The notes: generated from the sequence alone by a model not told the origin. A stretch of DNA of 64,000 nt from an uncultured Clostridia bacterium (GCA_944372575.1 CALVZS010000003.1:61457-125456); one strand, 5' to 3'. Shown: positions 10,482 through 18,501, counted from the stretch's first letter. Made by a program: numbers and translations.

Positions 10482-10566
10482 CGGAAGGTGAGGGATTCGA
10501 ACCCCCGGACCCTTGCAGGTCTTCAGTTTTCAAGACTGACGCCATCGACCTCTCTGCCAACCTTCC
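10479..10566 (-). tRNA. tRNA-Ser (anticodon TGA)
   Basis: On the minus strand the acceptor arms GGAAGGT and ACCTTCC pair perfectly; discriminator G and an encoded CCA follow. The anticodon stem TCAGT/ACTGA holds the loop CTTGAAA, giving anticodon UGA (serine, UCN codons). There is a long variable arm as expected for tRNA-Ser, and a T-loop GGTTCGAATCC. The gene is 88 nt including CCA. Confidence 0.95.
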
Positions 10567-10572
10567 GTATCG

Positions 10573-10599
10573 AAATTGCCGAAAAATCGGCAATTTTTT
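10573..10599 (+). terminator. terminator-like hairpin next to tRNA-Ser
   Basis: AAATTGCCGA (10573-10582), AAAA loop, TCGGCAATTT (10587-10596), then T-run to 10599. It would stop plus-strand transcription heading away from the back of the tRNA gene; no plus-strand gene feeding it is evident. It may be left over from a lost insert. Confidence 0.6.
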
Positions 10600-10729
10600 A
10601 TTCAGTTTTGCGTTTCTACAAGTTTAGACTGCTTGATTTGCAATTTGTAGAAAAGTTTGTAGAATTTACGGCGTTTATGGACAGTTTGTAGAAAAACCGA
10701 CTTGCAAATCGACCGCTTTCACAGTAGTT

Positions 10730-10759
10730 ATTTTACCACAAGATATGAGATAAAATCAA
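10730..10759 (-). promoter_or_regulatory. possible tRNA-Ser promoter
   Basis: On the minus strand, TTGATT (10759-10754), 18 nt, TAAAAT (10735-10730). It lies about 165 nt upstream of the mature tRNA. Confidence 0.4.
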
Positions 10760-10841
10760 CCGCTTGCGGGGCAAATCTGCCGAAGTTCCGTTTTCGTTGT
10801 AGAAACGAGTAGCGCGTTTAGACTGTTTGATTTCAAGCGCA

Positions 10842-10880
10842 TTTCAAGACCGCCGCGTTCGACCGCTCCGCAAACCTTCC
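10842..10880 (-). pseudogene. degenerate 5' half of a tRNA-Ser gene
   Basis: The 39-nt segment on the minus strand begins GGAAGGTTTGCGGAGCGGTC and ends in GTCTTGAAA. It matches the intact tRNA-Ser from its 5' end (GGAAGGTTGGCAGAG...) through the anticodon CTTGAAA. Similarity stops at the anticodon loop, so the anticodon 3' stem, variable arm, T-arm and acceptor 3' strand are missing. It cannot fold as a tRNA. Confidence 0.7.
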
Positions 10881-10905
10881 GTTTTGCCGCCCGTGCGCGG
10901 CATAT

Positions 10906-11961
10906 TTATTTTTTGCAGATCTCCTCGATCGTAGTCAGCTCATCCTCCGTAAATGCGGGATTGATGTGCAGATTTTCCACGATCTGGGCAGAGGAGGATG
11001 CGCCGATGATAACGCTTGAGACGGTATCGTCCTTCAGCACCCATGAAAGAGCGAGCGAGGGAAGCGTTTGTCCGCGTCCGGCAGCGATTTCACGAAGTCC
11101 GGCGAGCTTTTCAAAGAATGCGGGAGTGAGCATTTCTCTCTTGAGGGAGCCGCTCTTCATGATGCGGCTGTCCTCCGGAATGCCGCCGGCATAGCGCTCC
11201 GTGAGCAACCCCTGCGCGAGCGGGGAATAGGCGATGATGCCGAATCCCTCCCGCTGTGCATAGTCCTTCAGACCGCTTTCTTCAATGGTGCGGTCAAGGA
11301 GGTTGTAGCAGACCTGGTTGAGGATGAGAGGGGTGTGCAGTTCGCGGAACACGCGCACCGCCGCTTCCGTCTGTTCCAGATTATAGTTGGAGATCCCGAT
11401 ATAGAGTGCTTTTCCGCGCTCGACGAGCTGATGCAGACAGTAGCACGTCTCTTCAATGGGCGTCTCCGGATCGGGGCGATGGTGATAGTAGATGTCCACA
11501 TAGTCCACGCCCAGGCGTTTCAGGGAGGCATCCAGAGATGCCGTCAGATATTTGCGGCTGCCGCCCCGTCCGCAGGGGCCGCCCCACATGGGGAATCCGG
11601 CCTTGGTGGAGATGAGCATTTCATCGCGGTAGCCGATAAAATTTTCATGCAGGATCTTGCCGAAGTTTTCCTCGGCGCTGCCTCCGCGCGGGCCGTAGTT
11701 GTTGGCGAGGTCGAAGGCGTTGACGCCGTGATCGAACGCCGTAAAGACCATGTCGCGCATCACTTCAAAGTTGTCGAAACTGCCGAAGTTCTGCCAAAGG
11801 CCCAGGGAGACGGCGGGGAGTTTGAGCCCGCTCATGCCTGCGCGGCGGTATCCGACGGCGGCATTTTTGTAGCGCATCGGATCGGGTTTTCTGTTCTTGT
11901 TGTCAATGAGGTGTTTGAATGTCTGTTCGTCCATGACCGATTTGCCGGCGGATCCATGCAC
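10906..11961 (-). CDS. aldo/keto reductase, YghZ-like
   Basis: NADPH-dependent (alpha/beta)8-barrel oxidoreductase, about 351 aa. Catalytic tetrad residues are recognisable: Asp and Tyr in AFDLANNYGPRGG, Lys in ISTKAGFP, His in DIYYHHRPDP. The sequences AVSLGLWQNFG and GPCGRGGSRKYL match the YghZ/Gpr group (E. coli member reduces glyceraldehyde 3-phosphate and methylglyoxal; 346 aa). The start is uncertain: GTG 11961 has AAAGGA 9 nt upstream, while ATG 11934 lacks a ribosome site. A promoter ending at 11993 rules out the longer open frame. A single gene, divergent from the ferritin-like gene. Confidence 0.88.
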   Translation of the reverse strand: MHGSAGKSVMDEQTFKHLIDNKNRKPDPMRYKNAAVGYRRAGMSGLKLPAVSLGLWQNFGSFDNFEVMRDMVFTAFDHGVNAFDLANNYGPRGGSAEENFGKILHENFIGYRDEMLISTKAGFPMWGGPCGRGGSRKYLTASLDASLKRLGVDYVDIYYHHRPDPETPIEETCYCLHQLVERGKALYIGISNYNLEQTEAAVRVFRELHTPLILNQVCYNLLDRTIEESGLKDYAQREGFGIIAYSPLAQGLLTERYAGGIPEDSRIMKSGSLKREMLTPAFFEKLAGLREIAAGRGQTLPSLALSWVLKDDTVSSVIIGASSSAQIVENLHINPAFTEDELTTIEEICKK

Positions 11962-11992
11962 AGATCCGGTTCCTTTTGTGAATCTGTCCAAC

Positions 11993-12021
11993 ATTGTAAC
12001 ACAGCGTACAAAAAAATGCAA
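11993..12021 (-). promoter_or_regulatory. promoter of the aldo/keto reductase gene
   Basis: On the minus strand, -35 TTGCAT (12021-12016), 17-nt spacer, -10 TACAAT (11998-11993). Confidence 0.7.
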
Positions 12022-12107
12022 GCAAACGGCAGAAAAATTCTCATGGCTGTCGGAACGTATCATGCTTTTTTTCGCATACGATGGATGGAACAGGGGGGGG
12101 GATTGAT

Positions 12108-12602
12108 ATGGGAGAGAGGGAGCTTGTGCAGCTGCGCGCTCTGACGCCCGCCTATGCGGGGCGCTGCGGGGAACTGACGGCGGTGTTGCAGTATGTTTAT
12201 CAGGCCGTTATTTTGGATGGACGGGGGAGAGAAAAGGAGGCGAAGCTCCTTCTGAAGATCGCCGTGGACGAGATGCGTCATCTGCAGATCATCGGCGGGA
12301 TCCTCGTCAAACGCGGAATCCCGCCCGTGTTTACGGCGTGTCCGCCCTATCCCGTCGCCTACTATTCTGCCGCAAATGTGGATTATACACGCAGATTTTC
12401 CGAGATGATCTCAGCGGATATCCGTGCGGAAAAGGAGGCGATCGCCGGATATACGCGCGCACTGAAGCTCCTCACCGACCGGGCGGAGGCGGAAGCGGTC
12501 GCGAAGATCCGTGCGGATGAAGAGCGCCATCTTGCTCTGCTGGAGGAGCTGCGCGCTGCATCGGAAGATCGCCCGCAGCCGCCGAAGGGTTCTCAGGCAT
12601 GA
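12108..12602 (+). CDS. ferritin-like domain protein
   Basis: A 164-aa four-helix-bundle protein with the di-iron pattern of ferritin/rubrerythrin-like domains: Glu in GELTAVLQYVYQ, ExxH in VDEMRHL (about residue 52), Glu in AEKEAIAGY, and ExxH in DEERHL. There is no rubredoxin domain. It could oxidise or store iron, or detoxify peroxide; the substrate is not predictable. ATG 12108 (MGERELVQ) is chosen after the G-rich ribosome site 6-14 nt upstream. Its last 131 bp overlap the 3' end of the convergent TIGR03915 gene, so the two mRNAs are antisense to each other. Confidence 0.8.
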   Translation: MGERELVQLRALTPAYAGRCGELTAVLQYVYQAVILDGRGREKEAKLLLKIAVDEMRHLQIIGGILVKRGIPPVFTACPPYPVAYYSAANVDYTRRFSEMISADIRAEKEAIAGYTRALKLLTDRAEAEAVAKIRADEERHLALLEELRAASEDRPQPPKGSQA

Positions 12603-13302
12603 ACTTCCAATAGCGCACGGGCATATAGCCCTTCATCTGGCGGATACGTTTGCGCGAAGGGATATTGACGCTCGCATAGTATTGTCTCCAAAGAGCCTGC
12701 CATTTGTCCTCATCGGCGGAGAGGAGGATCTCCGCCTCCGTGAGCGGCGCTTTGAAAGCATGGGTGCCGTCCCAGACGGCAGCTTTTCCGCGGCGGACAT
12801 CGTGCAGTACAAAGGGGATATTTCCAAGTCTGGCGCGGAAGTGCGGAATGAGCAGGTCACACACATCGTTGTCGGGGGCGAGCGGTGCATAGAGCGCGCC
12901 GCTTGCACTCTCCATAAACCGCACGAATCCCTTGAGCCGGTGTGCTTCGAGGGTGACGCGGCGGATGCATTCGGAAGCCTCTCGTACGGCGTCCTCCGCC
13001 ATTTCCCCGCGCACGGGGCGCCCGCGCTCGGCGATTTTTCTGAAATAGTTGAGGGCGATCTGCCCGCGTCCATCCTCGCCGCTGCGCAGAAGCAGAGAAA
13101 GATCGTGCATACAGCGCGCGTCCAGTTCTGTGAACCGGCGTTCGCACCGCCTTGCCCTTTCATGATCGGCGGATACAAAAACGCTCTCCTGGCCGAGGAC
13201 AAGCTGGCGGTTTCCCGCCGTGAGGACGGCGTTCTGATCGCGATAGGCAAGCAGGAATGCCGTGAGAAATGCATCCTTGCTGCCGTCGAAGAAATAGATC
13301 AT
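12472..13302 (-). CDS. TIGR03915 family putative DNA repair protein (DUF4130)
   Basis: 276 aa. It begins MIYFFDGSKDAFLTAFLLAY, the typical start of the family, and contains NYFRKIAERGRPVRG, LKGFVRFME and the end motif MPVRYWKFMPE. Family members are always next to, or fused with, the radical SAM protein TIGR03916; a uracil-glycosylase-like domain is fused in some bacteria. The molecular role is unproven. The start overlaps the upstream partner by 4 nt (ATGA), indicating translational coupling. The family normally ends near RYWKFMPE; here a Pro/Ala-rich tail of about 40 residues follows and lies entirely antisense to the ferritin-like gene. Confidence 0.88.
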   Translation of the reverse strand: MIYFFDGSKDAFLTAFLLAYRDQNAVLTAGNRQLVLGQESVFVSADHERARRCERRFTELDARCMHDLSLLLRSGEDGRGQIALNYFRKIAERGRPVRGEMAEDAVREASECIRRVTLEAHRLKGFVRFMESASGALYAPLAPDNDVCDLLIPHFRARLGNIPFVLHDVRRGKAAVWDGTHAFKAPLTEAEILLSADEDKWQALWRQYYASVNIPSRKRIRQMKGYMPVRYWKFMPENPSAAAGDLPMQRAAPPAEQDGALHPHGSSRPLPPPPGR

Positions 13303-14546
13303 AGTTCCCCCGTGAGGGCGGAGCGCGCCGCCGGCGTATCGAAGAGCGAGAGCTGCTGCGGCTGTTCGGGCTGCTCTGCCGCCGCGAGCAGTCCCCGCAC
13401 GGAGAGCAGATTTTTTTCGCCGCAGAATTTTCCGCCCGCCGTGATGAAGTGGCGCGCTCGCCTGAGTACGACGCGCATTTTTCTGAGATGCTCGAAGGTG
13501 AGCGACGTATATCTGCGCGCGGAGAGGATCTTCTGCGCGCTCTTTCCGCCGATGCCGGGGACGCGCAGCAGCATTTCAAGGGGCGCGCGGTTGACTTCCA
13601 CGGGAAAATACTGCAGGTTGCGCAGCGCCCAGGCGCATTTCGGATCGACGTCAAGGGGAAGATCCTCATCCTCCGGGACAAGCTCCGCAACGTCAAATCC
13701 GTAAAAGCGCAGCAGCCAGTCCGCCTGATAGAGGCGGTGTTCCCGGAGCGCCGGGCTCTGTGCGGAGGGGAGCAGGGGATCGTCGACGACGGGGGTGTAG
13801 GAGGAATAATAGACGCGCTTGAGCCCGACTGCGCGGTACAGGCTCTGGGTGAGGCGCAGGATCTGTCCGTCGCGTTCGGGCGAGGCACCCACGATCATCT
13901 GCGTCGTCTGCCCGGCGGGCAGGAAAAACCCGCGCCGCTTTTCGCCCCGGAAGATCGTTCTCTCCCGCTGCAGCTGTTTCATGGGAACAAAGAGGCTCTC
14001 CTTGTCCTTTTGCGGGGCGAGGAGCTTCAGGCTCTTTTCGCTCGGCAGTTCCATGTTATAGCTCATGCGGTCTGCATATTTCGCCGCCTCGGTGACGAGC
14101 AGCGGATCCGCCCGCGGGATGCCTTTGAGATGGACGTAGCCGTGGAATTGGTATTTTGTGCGCAGGAGCTTTACCGTGCGGACAAGCTGTTCCATCGTAT
14201 GATCGGGCGAGATATGCACGGCAGAGGAGAGAAAGAGCCCTTCGATGTAGTTGCGTTTATAAAAGTCCACGGTGAGTTCGCAGATCTCCTCCGGCGTGGC
14301 ACTCGCGCGCGGCGTACCGAAGCTGCGGCGGCTCATGCAGTATTTGCAGTCAAAAACGCAGTCGTTGCTCATGAGGATCTTCAGCAGGGATACGCACCTG
14401 CCGTCCGGTGTAAAGGAGTGGCAGCATCCGTCCGGCATCCCGTTGCCGATCCCGCCCGTATTCTTCCTGCCGCTTCCGGAGGAGGAGCAGGACACATCGT
14501 ATTTTGCGCTCTCCGTAAGGATGCGCAGCGTCTCTCTCGCGATCAT
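13299..14546 (-). CDS. putative DNA modification/repair radical SAM protein (TIGR03916)
   Basis: 415 aa. The radical SAM cluster motif CVFDCKYC (CxxxCxxC, around residue 63-70) binds a 4Fe-4S cluster and S-adenosylmethionine. The N-terminal Ser/Gly-Cys segment (SSSGSGRKNTGGIGNG) and the C-terminal helix-hairpin-helix LLRVPGIGGKSAQKILSA (a DNA-binding motif) are hallmarks of TIGR03916. Biochemistry is unknown; DNA repair is inferred from the helix-hairpin-helix and from partner domains. Co-transcribed with the TIGR03915 gene. The promoter -10 ends 7 nt before the ATG and no ribosome site fits, so the mRNA is probably leaderless. Confidence 0.9.
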   Translation of the reverse strand: MIARETLRILTESAKYDVSCSSSGSGRKNTGGIGNGMPDGCCHSFTPDGRCVSLLKILMSNDCVFDCKYCMSRRSFGTPRASATPEEICELTVDFYKRNYIEGLFLSSAVHISPDHTMEQLVRTVKLLRTKYQFHGYVHLKGIPRADPLLVTEAAKYADRMSYNMELPSEKSLKLLAPQKDKESLFVPMKQLQRERTIFRGEKRRGFFLPAGQTTQMIVGASPERDGQILRLTQSLYRAVGLKRVYYSSYTPVVDDPLLPSAQSPALREHRLYQADWLLRFYGFDVAELVPEDEDLPLDVDPKCAWALRNLQYFPVEVNRAPLEMLLRVPGIGGKSAQKILSARRYTSLTFEHLRKMRVVLRRARHFITAGGKFCGEKNLLSVRGLLAAAEQPEQPQQLSLFDTPAARSALTGEL

Positions 14547-14552
14547 GTCATA

Positions 14553-14581
14553 AGTATAACACTCTGTCCGCTATAAGTCAA
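14553..14581 (-). promoter_or_regulatory. promoter of the TIGR03916/TIGR03915 unit
   Basis: On the minus strand, -35 TTGACT (14581-14576), 17-nt spacer, -10 TATACT (14558-14553). The start ATG occupies 14546-14544, the expected +1. Confidence 0.75.
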
Positions 14582-14614
14582 ACATTTGTTTGATATTTTC
14601 CATAAAAAATCATC

Positions 14615-14643
14615 TTGCCAAATTTTGAGATTTGTGATATACT
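14615..14643 (+). promoter_or_regulatory. upstream promoter of the two-component operon
   Basis: -35 TTGCCA (14615-14620), 17-nt spacer, -10 TATACT (14638-14643). Confidence 0.6.
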
Positions 14644-14681
14644 CGCCATATGAAAATGTTTCACTCGGATTTCACACAATG

Positions 14682-14713
14682 TTAAAGCAGTATTAAAGGA
14701 ATCCGCGTATAAT
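14682..14713 (+). promoter_or_regulatory. activator-type second promoter with OmpR/PhoB-like direct repeats
   Basis: TATAAT (14708-14713) lacks a good -35 box at the right distance. In its place are direct repeats TTAAAGC (14682-14688) and TTAAAGG (14693-14699) spaced 11 bp apart, the usual geometry of OmpR/PhoB-family binding upstream of an activated promoter. Autoregulation by the downstream response regulator is inferred. Confidence 0.45.
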
Positions 14714-14736
14714 TTTTGCAAACGGAGGAGAAAGGC

Positions 14737-15405
14737 ATGAAGATACTGATTGTGGACGATGAGGAGATGATCCGCGCGGTCTTGCGCGAGTACATTGAAT
14801 TTGAGGGCGGCGAAGCGGATGAGGCGTGCGACGGCATGGATGCCGTCAAAATGGCGCGGGAGAACAATTACGACGTGATCCTCATGGACGTCATGATGCC
14901 CCGTCTGGACGGGTTTTCTGCTGTCAAAGAGATCCGTAAGTTCAAACAGACGCCCGTCATCATGCTTTCGGCACGCGGCGAGGAGTACGACAAACTCTTC
15001 GGCTTTGAGATCGGGTCGGACGATTACGTCACCAAGCCCTTTTCTCCCAAGGAGGTCATGGCGCGCATCCATGCAGTCATGAAGCGCGGCAAGCCGACGC
15101 GCGAAGGGGAGGGGCAGATCTATGAGTTCGAGGGCCTGCGTATCGACATGGCCGGCCGCAGCGTCACCGTGGACGGTGAGAAGGCGGAACTCACGCCCAA
15201 GGAATATGAACTTCTCTTCTATTTTGTGCAGAACAACGGGGTCGCGCTCACGCGCGAGCGCCTTCTGAACAAGGTTTGGGGATATGATTTTTACGGCGAC
15301 GACCGTACGGTGGACACGCACGTCAAGATGCTGCGCGGAAATCTGAAGGAGTATCGCAAGTTTATTGTGACGCTGCGCGGACTTGGCTATAAGTTTGAGG
15401 CGTAA
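14737..15405 (+). CDS. OmpR/PhoB-family response regulator
   Basis: 222 aa. The receiver domain begins MKILIVDDEEMIR with acidic-pocket residues D7/D8, phosphoacceptor Asp51 (VILMDVMMP), a conserved Thr/Ser (VIMLSARG) and Lys in YVTKPF. A C-terminal winged helix follows (ELTPKEYELLFYF; RLLNKVWGYDFYGDDRTVDTH). ATG 14737 follows GGAGGAGAAAGG. It is 41 bp upstream of its histidine kinase. Likely controls its own operon through the 11-bp direct repeats upstream, and perhaps the surface protein gene in the same transcript. Confidence 0.95.
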   Translation: MKILIVDDEEMIRAVLREYIEFEGGEADEACDGMDAVKMARENNYDVILMDVMMPRLDGFSAVKEIRKFKQTPVIMLSARGEEYDKLFGFEIGSDDYVTKPFSPKEVMARIHAVMKRGKPTREGEGQIYEFEGLRIDMAGRSVTVDGEKAELTPKEYELLFYFVQNNGVALTRERLLNKVWGYDFYGDDRTVDTHVKMLRGNLKEYRKFIVTLRGLGYKFEA

Positions 15406-15446
15406 GCGGGGCGGCCGGAATTTTCTTTGAGAGGACAGGCGGCGAT

Positions 15447-16922
15447 ATGGCGGAACGCGCAAAAACGACGACGCGGGAGAGGGCGGGCAAGAGCCTGAGC
15501 CTCATTTTGTGGTTCGCTTTTTCGCTGTTTGCTCTGCTCATCGTCGTCGTATTCGTCCTCGTACAGAATGCGCTCGTCGTGCGGCAGTACCGCGAGAGCA
15601 CGCTCTCCATGCTGCGGGAGGCGAACGAGCGCATGACGGAGGAGATCGTCTCCTCGCAGAATTCCTCCCGGCTGGAGCGGCAGCTCATCAGCATCGCCAA
15701 CGATTACGGGCTGACGGTCGCTCTCTTTTATGAGGACGGGGAGAGCGTTTACGGCCTCACCGAACAGACCGACTACAGCGCTCTGGCGGCCTCCCTGCGC
15801 GAGCAGAGGGACGCCGGCAAGCTGACCACCTTTCTCATTTCCGAACAGGACGGCGTCATTGCGCTGGCGAGTGCCACGGCGGTGGGCGGACAGCCCGCGT
15901 TTTTGTATCTCTCCGCCTCCATGCGCTCCCATCTCGATCTGGAGACGGGGCTGCGGTGGCTCTCCGTCATCACGGCGCTCGTTGCCGTCGTGCTCGCGTT
16001 CGTGGTGAGCGGCTTTGTGGCGGCCTCCATCACCCGTCCCGTGACCGAGATCACGGCGCGCGCGCAGGAACTTGCCCGCGGCAATTACGATCTGCGCTTC
16101 CGCAAGGACTACTTCTGCGCCGAGCTGCGCGAACTCTCCGATGCGCTCGAACATGCACGTTCGGAGATCGCCAAGGCGGATACCATGCAGAAAGAACTCA
16201 TTGCCAATGTTTCGCATGACTTCAAGACGCCGCTCACCATGATCAAGGCATACGCCTCCATGATCCGCGAGATCTCGGGCGACAACAAACGCAAGCGGGA
16301 CGCCCATGCCAAGGTCATCATCGACGAATGCGACCGCCTGACCATGCTCGTGAGCGACCTGCTCGATCTTTCCAAACTGCGCGCAGGCGTGAACAGCGAG
16401 GAAAAGCGCACCGTGTTCAACCTCTCGGAGGAGGTGTGCGCCGTGGCAGAGCGCTTCTCCTATCTCAGCGAAACGGAGGGGTACGTCATCGAGACGGACG
16501 TGGAGGATGATTTGTATACCGAGGCAAACAAGGAGCGGATCGCACAGGTGTTCTATAACCTGATCGGCAATGCGGTCAACTATACGGGAGAGGACAAGCG
16601 CGTACGCGTCAAACTCTTCCGCAAGGGGAATAACGCGCGCTTCGAAGTCATTGATTCCGGGAAGGGCATTCCGGAGGACGAGCTGGATACCATCTGGGAC
16701 AGATATTACCGTTCGGGGGCATCGCACAAGCGCCCCGTCAGCGGAACGGGGCTGGGCCTTTCTATCGTGAAAAATATCCTTTTGCAGCATGACTGCCCGT
16801 TCGGCGTCATTTCCGAACCGGGGAAAGGAAGCTGCTTTTGGGCGGAGTTCCCGCTGCCGAAAGACGAGGCAGGCGGGGAAGGCGATGTGCGCCGCGTTCG
16901 CCGCGGCAAGGAGGACGTATGA
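15447..16922 (+). CDS. membrane sensor histidine kinase
   Basis: 491 aa. Membrane segment 1 at about residues 14-38, an extracytoplasmic sensor of about 130 residues, membrane segment 2 at about residues 170-193, then HAMP (TRPVTEITARAQELARGNYDL), HisKA with phosphorylated His257 (NVSHDFKTPLTMIKAY), and an HATPase_c domain (N box QVFYNLIGNAVNY, G1 DSGKGIP, G2 GTGLGLSIV). It senses an unknown envelope signal and phosphorylates the adjacent response regulator. The last codons overlap the next gene as ATGA, so the surface protein is translated in step with the kinase. Confidence 0.95.
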   Translation: MAERAKTTTRERAGKSLSLILWFAFSLFALLIVVVFVLVQNALVVRQYRESTLSMLREANERMTEEIVSSQNSSRLERQLISIANDYGLTVALFYEDGESVYGLTEQTDYSALAASLREQRDAGKLTTFLISEQDGVIALASATAVGGQPAFLYLSASMRSHLDLETGLRWLSVITALVAVVLAFVVSGFVAASITRPVTEITARAQELARGNYDLRFRKDYFCAELRELSDALEHARSEIAKADTMQKELIANVSHDFKTPLTMIKAYASMIREISGDNKRKRDAHAKVIIDECDRLTMLVSDLLDLSKLRAGVNSEEKRTVFNLSEEVCAVAERFSYLSETEGYVIETDVEDDLYTEANKERIAQVFYNLIGNAVNYTGEDKRVRVKLFRKGNNARFEVIDSGKGIPEDELDTIWDRYYRSGASHKRPVSGTGLGLSIVKNILLQHDCPFGVISEPGKGSCFWAEFPLPKDEAGGEGDVRRVRRGKEDV

Positions 16923-18445
16923 AGAATAAGATCGGGGCGGTGCTTCTGGCACTTCCCATGACCGCAGGCGGCCTCACATTTTTCGGAGTGCGGACGGAGG
17001 CGTCTGCAAATTCCGCCCCCGCCTATTGGACGGGAGCGGACGGTTCCGGCGTCGTTGCCGTATATGACGGCGGAGATTGTCCCATTGAAGTCAAAAACGA
17101 GACGCTCACCTTTACCATTCCCGATCTTCCTCTGATCGAAATGGGGGAATATCGTTCCGGGGTGACGGCGGAGTACGAACTGTACAACCCGACATCACAG
17201 GATATTACGCTTACACTCTTTTTTCCCGTCGGGTTTCGGCCCGACTATTTTGAAGCCTATGCCCAGAACGGAACATTGCTTCCGGGGGCGGAGGCCTACA
17301 TCGTCACGGCGTCCGAAAACGGGGATGAACAGGCGATAGATGTCTCTTTCCGTCATACCTATTTCAGCGGGCGCAACACGACAGGGCAGTTTGAGGTGAC
17401 AAAACAGCTCCCGTCCGACAGCTATGTCACCGGGGACTTTTACGACAAGGATATGCGCGTGACGCGCTACTCCTATACGGTCACGGCACCGTCGGAGGGG
17501 GCCTACTATACCTTTTGTTTCTTTTATGACTGCAACCCGCGCAAGACGCAGGTCATATGCGAGAGCGGCGTGACGGGAACGGCGAACGGTACGGGGGTCG
17601 CATATGCCTACCTTGACGCGGGCGAGACGCGTGAGATCACATTCTACGCCGTGGGGGATCAGCTGACCTCCTCCGACATCCGCACCAAACTGAGCGTGGG
17701 AAGGGGCGGGTATGCACAGGAAGCGCAGGGGGGTACGATCTCCATGCTGACGGAGACCCGCCAGACCTTTGCCGAATTTGTGGAGGATTTCCGTCCGCGC
17801 GAGCAGACGGAATACGGCGGCGTGAGCGAACTTGACTGGTACAATGCCGTCGTTGCGATGCTCTCGAGCGGGGAGAGCGGGATGCTCTTCCTCTCCGACG
17901 ATCTGCCCTTGCTCGACTATCTGCTTCTCTGGTGCGAATATTCTCTCACGATCCCGGCGGACGGGACGCTCGTCAACTGCGTGTCCGCGCCGCTCTTTCC
18001 GGGGATCGAGGGGGAAAATTATACCTATGACTATCTGCTCTCTCCCGCGTGGTATTGGGCATCGTTCGGCACGCTCACGATCCGCGTGGAGACGCCCTAC
18101 TATCTGTCCGGAAGTTCACTTCCGTTTTCCGAGGTGGAGGGCGGGTATCTCTATCAGCGGGATTCTCTGCCCATGGGCGAGCTCTCCTTTACCATCCGCT
18201 CAAGTCAGGATACGGTCGTTCCCTACGATGCCTATGACGATATCGCACCGACCATCGTCACGGCGCTCATCCTGCTCGGGGTGGTCGTCATCATTGCGCT
18301 CGTCATTGCCATTATTGCAGTGCGTGTACACAAGCGCAACCTGAAAAAGATCGCCGAACAGCAGGAACGGCTCGGACGCGGCAGAGCGCAGGAGGGGCGG
18401 ATCGATCTTCCGGACGATGAGCGGAAGGATGACAAGGGATCGTAA
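16919..18445 (+). CDS. unrecognised surface protein coupled to the two-component system
   Basis: 508 aa. I do not recognise a named family. A signal-peptide-like start (MKNKIGAVLLALPMTAGGL) is followed by a large extracytoplasmic region rich in beta-strand patterns: 'TAEYELYNPTSQDITLTLFF' recalls DUF-type domains that resemble immunoglobulin folds. Near the C-terminus a transmembrane helix (about residues 443-465, VTALILLGVVVIIALVIAII) precedes a basic/acidic cytoplasmic tail. It is therefore probably anchored with most of its mass outside. Its ATG overlaps the kinase stop (ATGA), so it is likely a sensory partner or output of that system. A terminator begins directly at its stop codon, closing the three-gene operon. 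Confidence 0.75.
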   Translation: MKNKIGAVLLALPMTAGGLTFFGVRTEASANSAPAYWTGADGSGVVAVYDGGDCPIEVKNETLTFTIPDLPLIEMGEYRSGVTAEYELYNPTSQDITLTLFFPVGFRPDYFEAYAQNGTLLPGAEAYIVTASENGDEQAIDVSFRHTYFSGRNTTGQFEVTKQLPSDSYVTGDFYDKDMRVTRYSYTVTAPSEGAYYTFCFFYDCNPRKTQVICESGVTGTANGTGVAYAYLDAGETREITFYAVGDQLTSSDIRTKLSVGRGGYAQEAQGGTISMLTETRQTFAEFVEDFRPREQTEYGGVSELDWYNAVVAMLSSGESGMLFLSDDLPLLDYLLLWCEYSLTIPADGTLVNCVSAPLFPGIEGENYTYDYLLSPAWYWASFGTLTIRVETPYYLSGSSLPFSEVEGGYLYQRDSLPMGELSFTIRSSQDTVVPYDAYDDIAPTIVTALILLGVVVIIALVIAIIAVRVHKRNLKKIAEQQERLGRGRAQEGRIDLPDDERKDDKGS

Positions 18446-18473
18446 AAAAGAGGGAGCGCGGCTCCCTTTTTTT
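18444..18473 (+). terminator. terminator of the two-component operon
   Basis: GGGAGC-GCG-GCTCCC stem (18452-18466) flanked by an A-run and a T7 run. The upstream A-run starts within the stop codon. Confidence 0.88.
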
Positions 18474-18501
18474 GCGCAAAGAGATGGGCGGTGCGATATA
18501 G

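Larger units (their letters stand above)
10567..10905. other. 339-bp gene-free region with repeats
   Basis: No convincing coding region. It holds the hairpin above and an imperfect 18-bp direct repeat (GTTTAGACTGCTTGATTT at 10622-10639; the same with one C-to-T change at 10816-10833). It also has three TTTGTAGA units near 10644-10692, a TTTCTACAA inverse at about 10611 and TTGTAGAAA at about 10798. The degenerate tRNA-Ser fragment completes the region. Repeated short motifs beside a tRNA are reminiscent of integrase arm sites, but no integrase gene is present. Confidence 0.6.
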
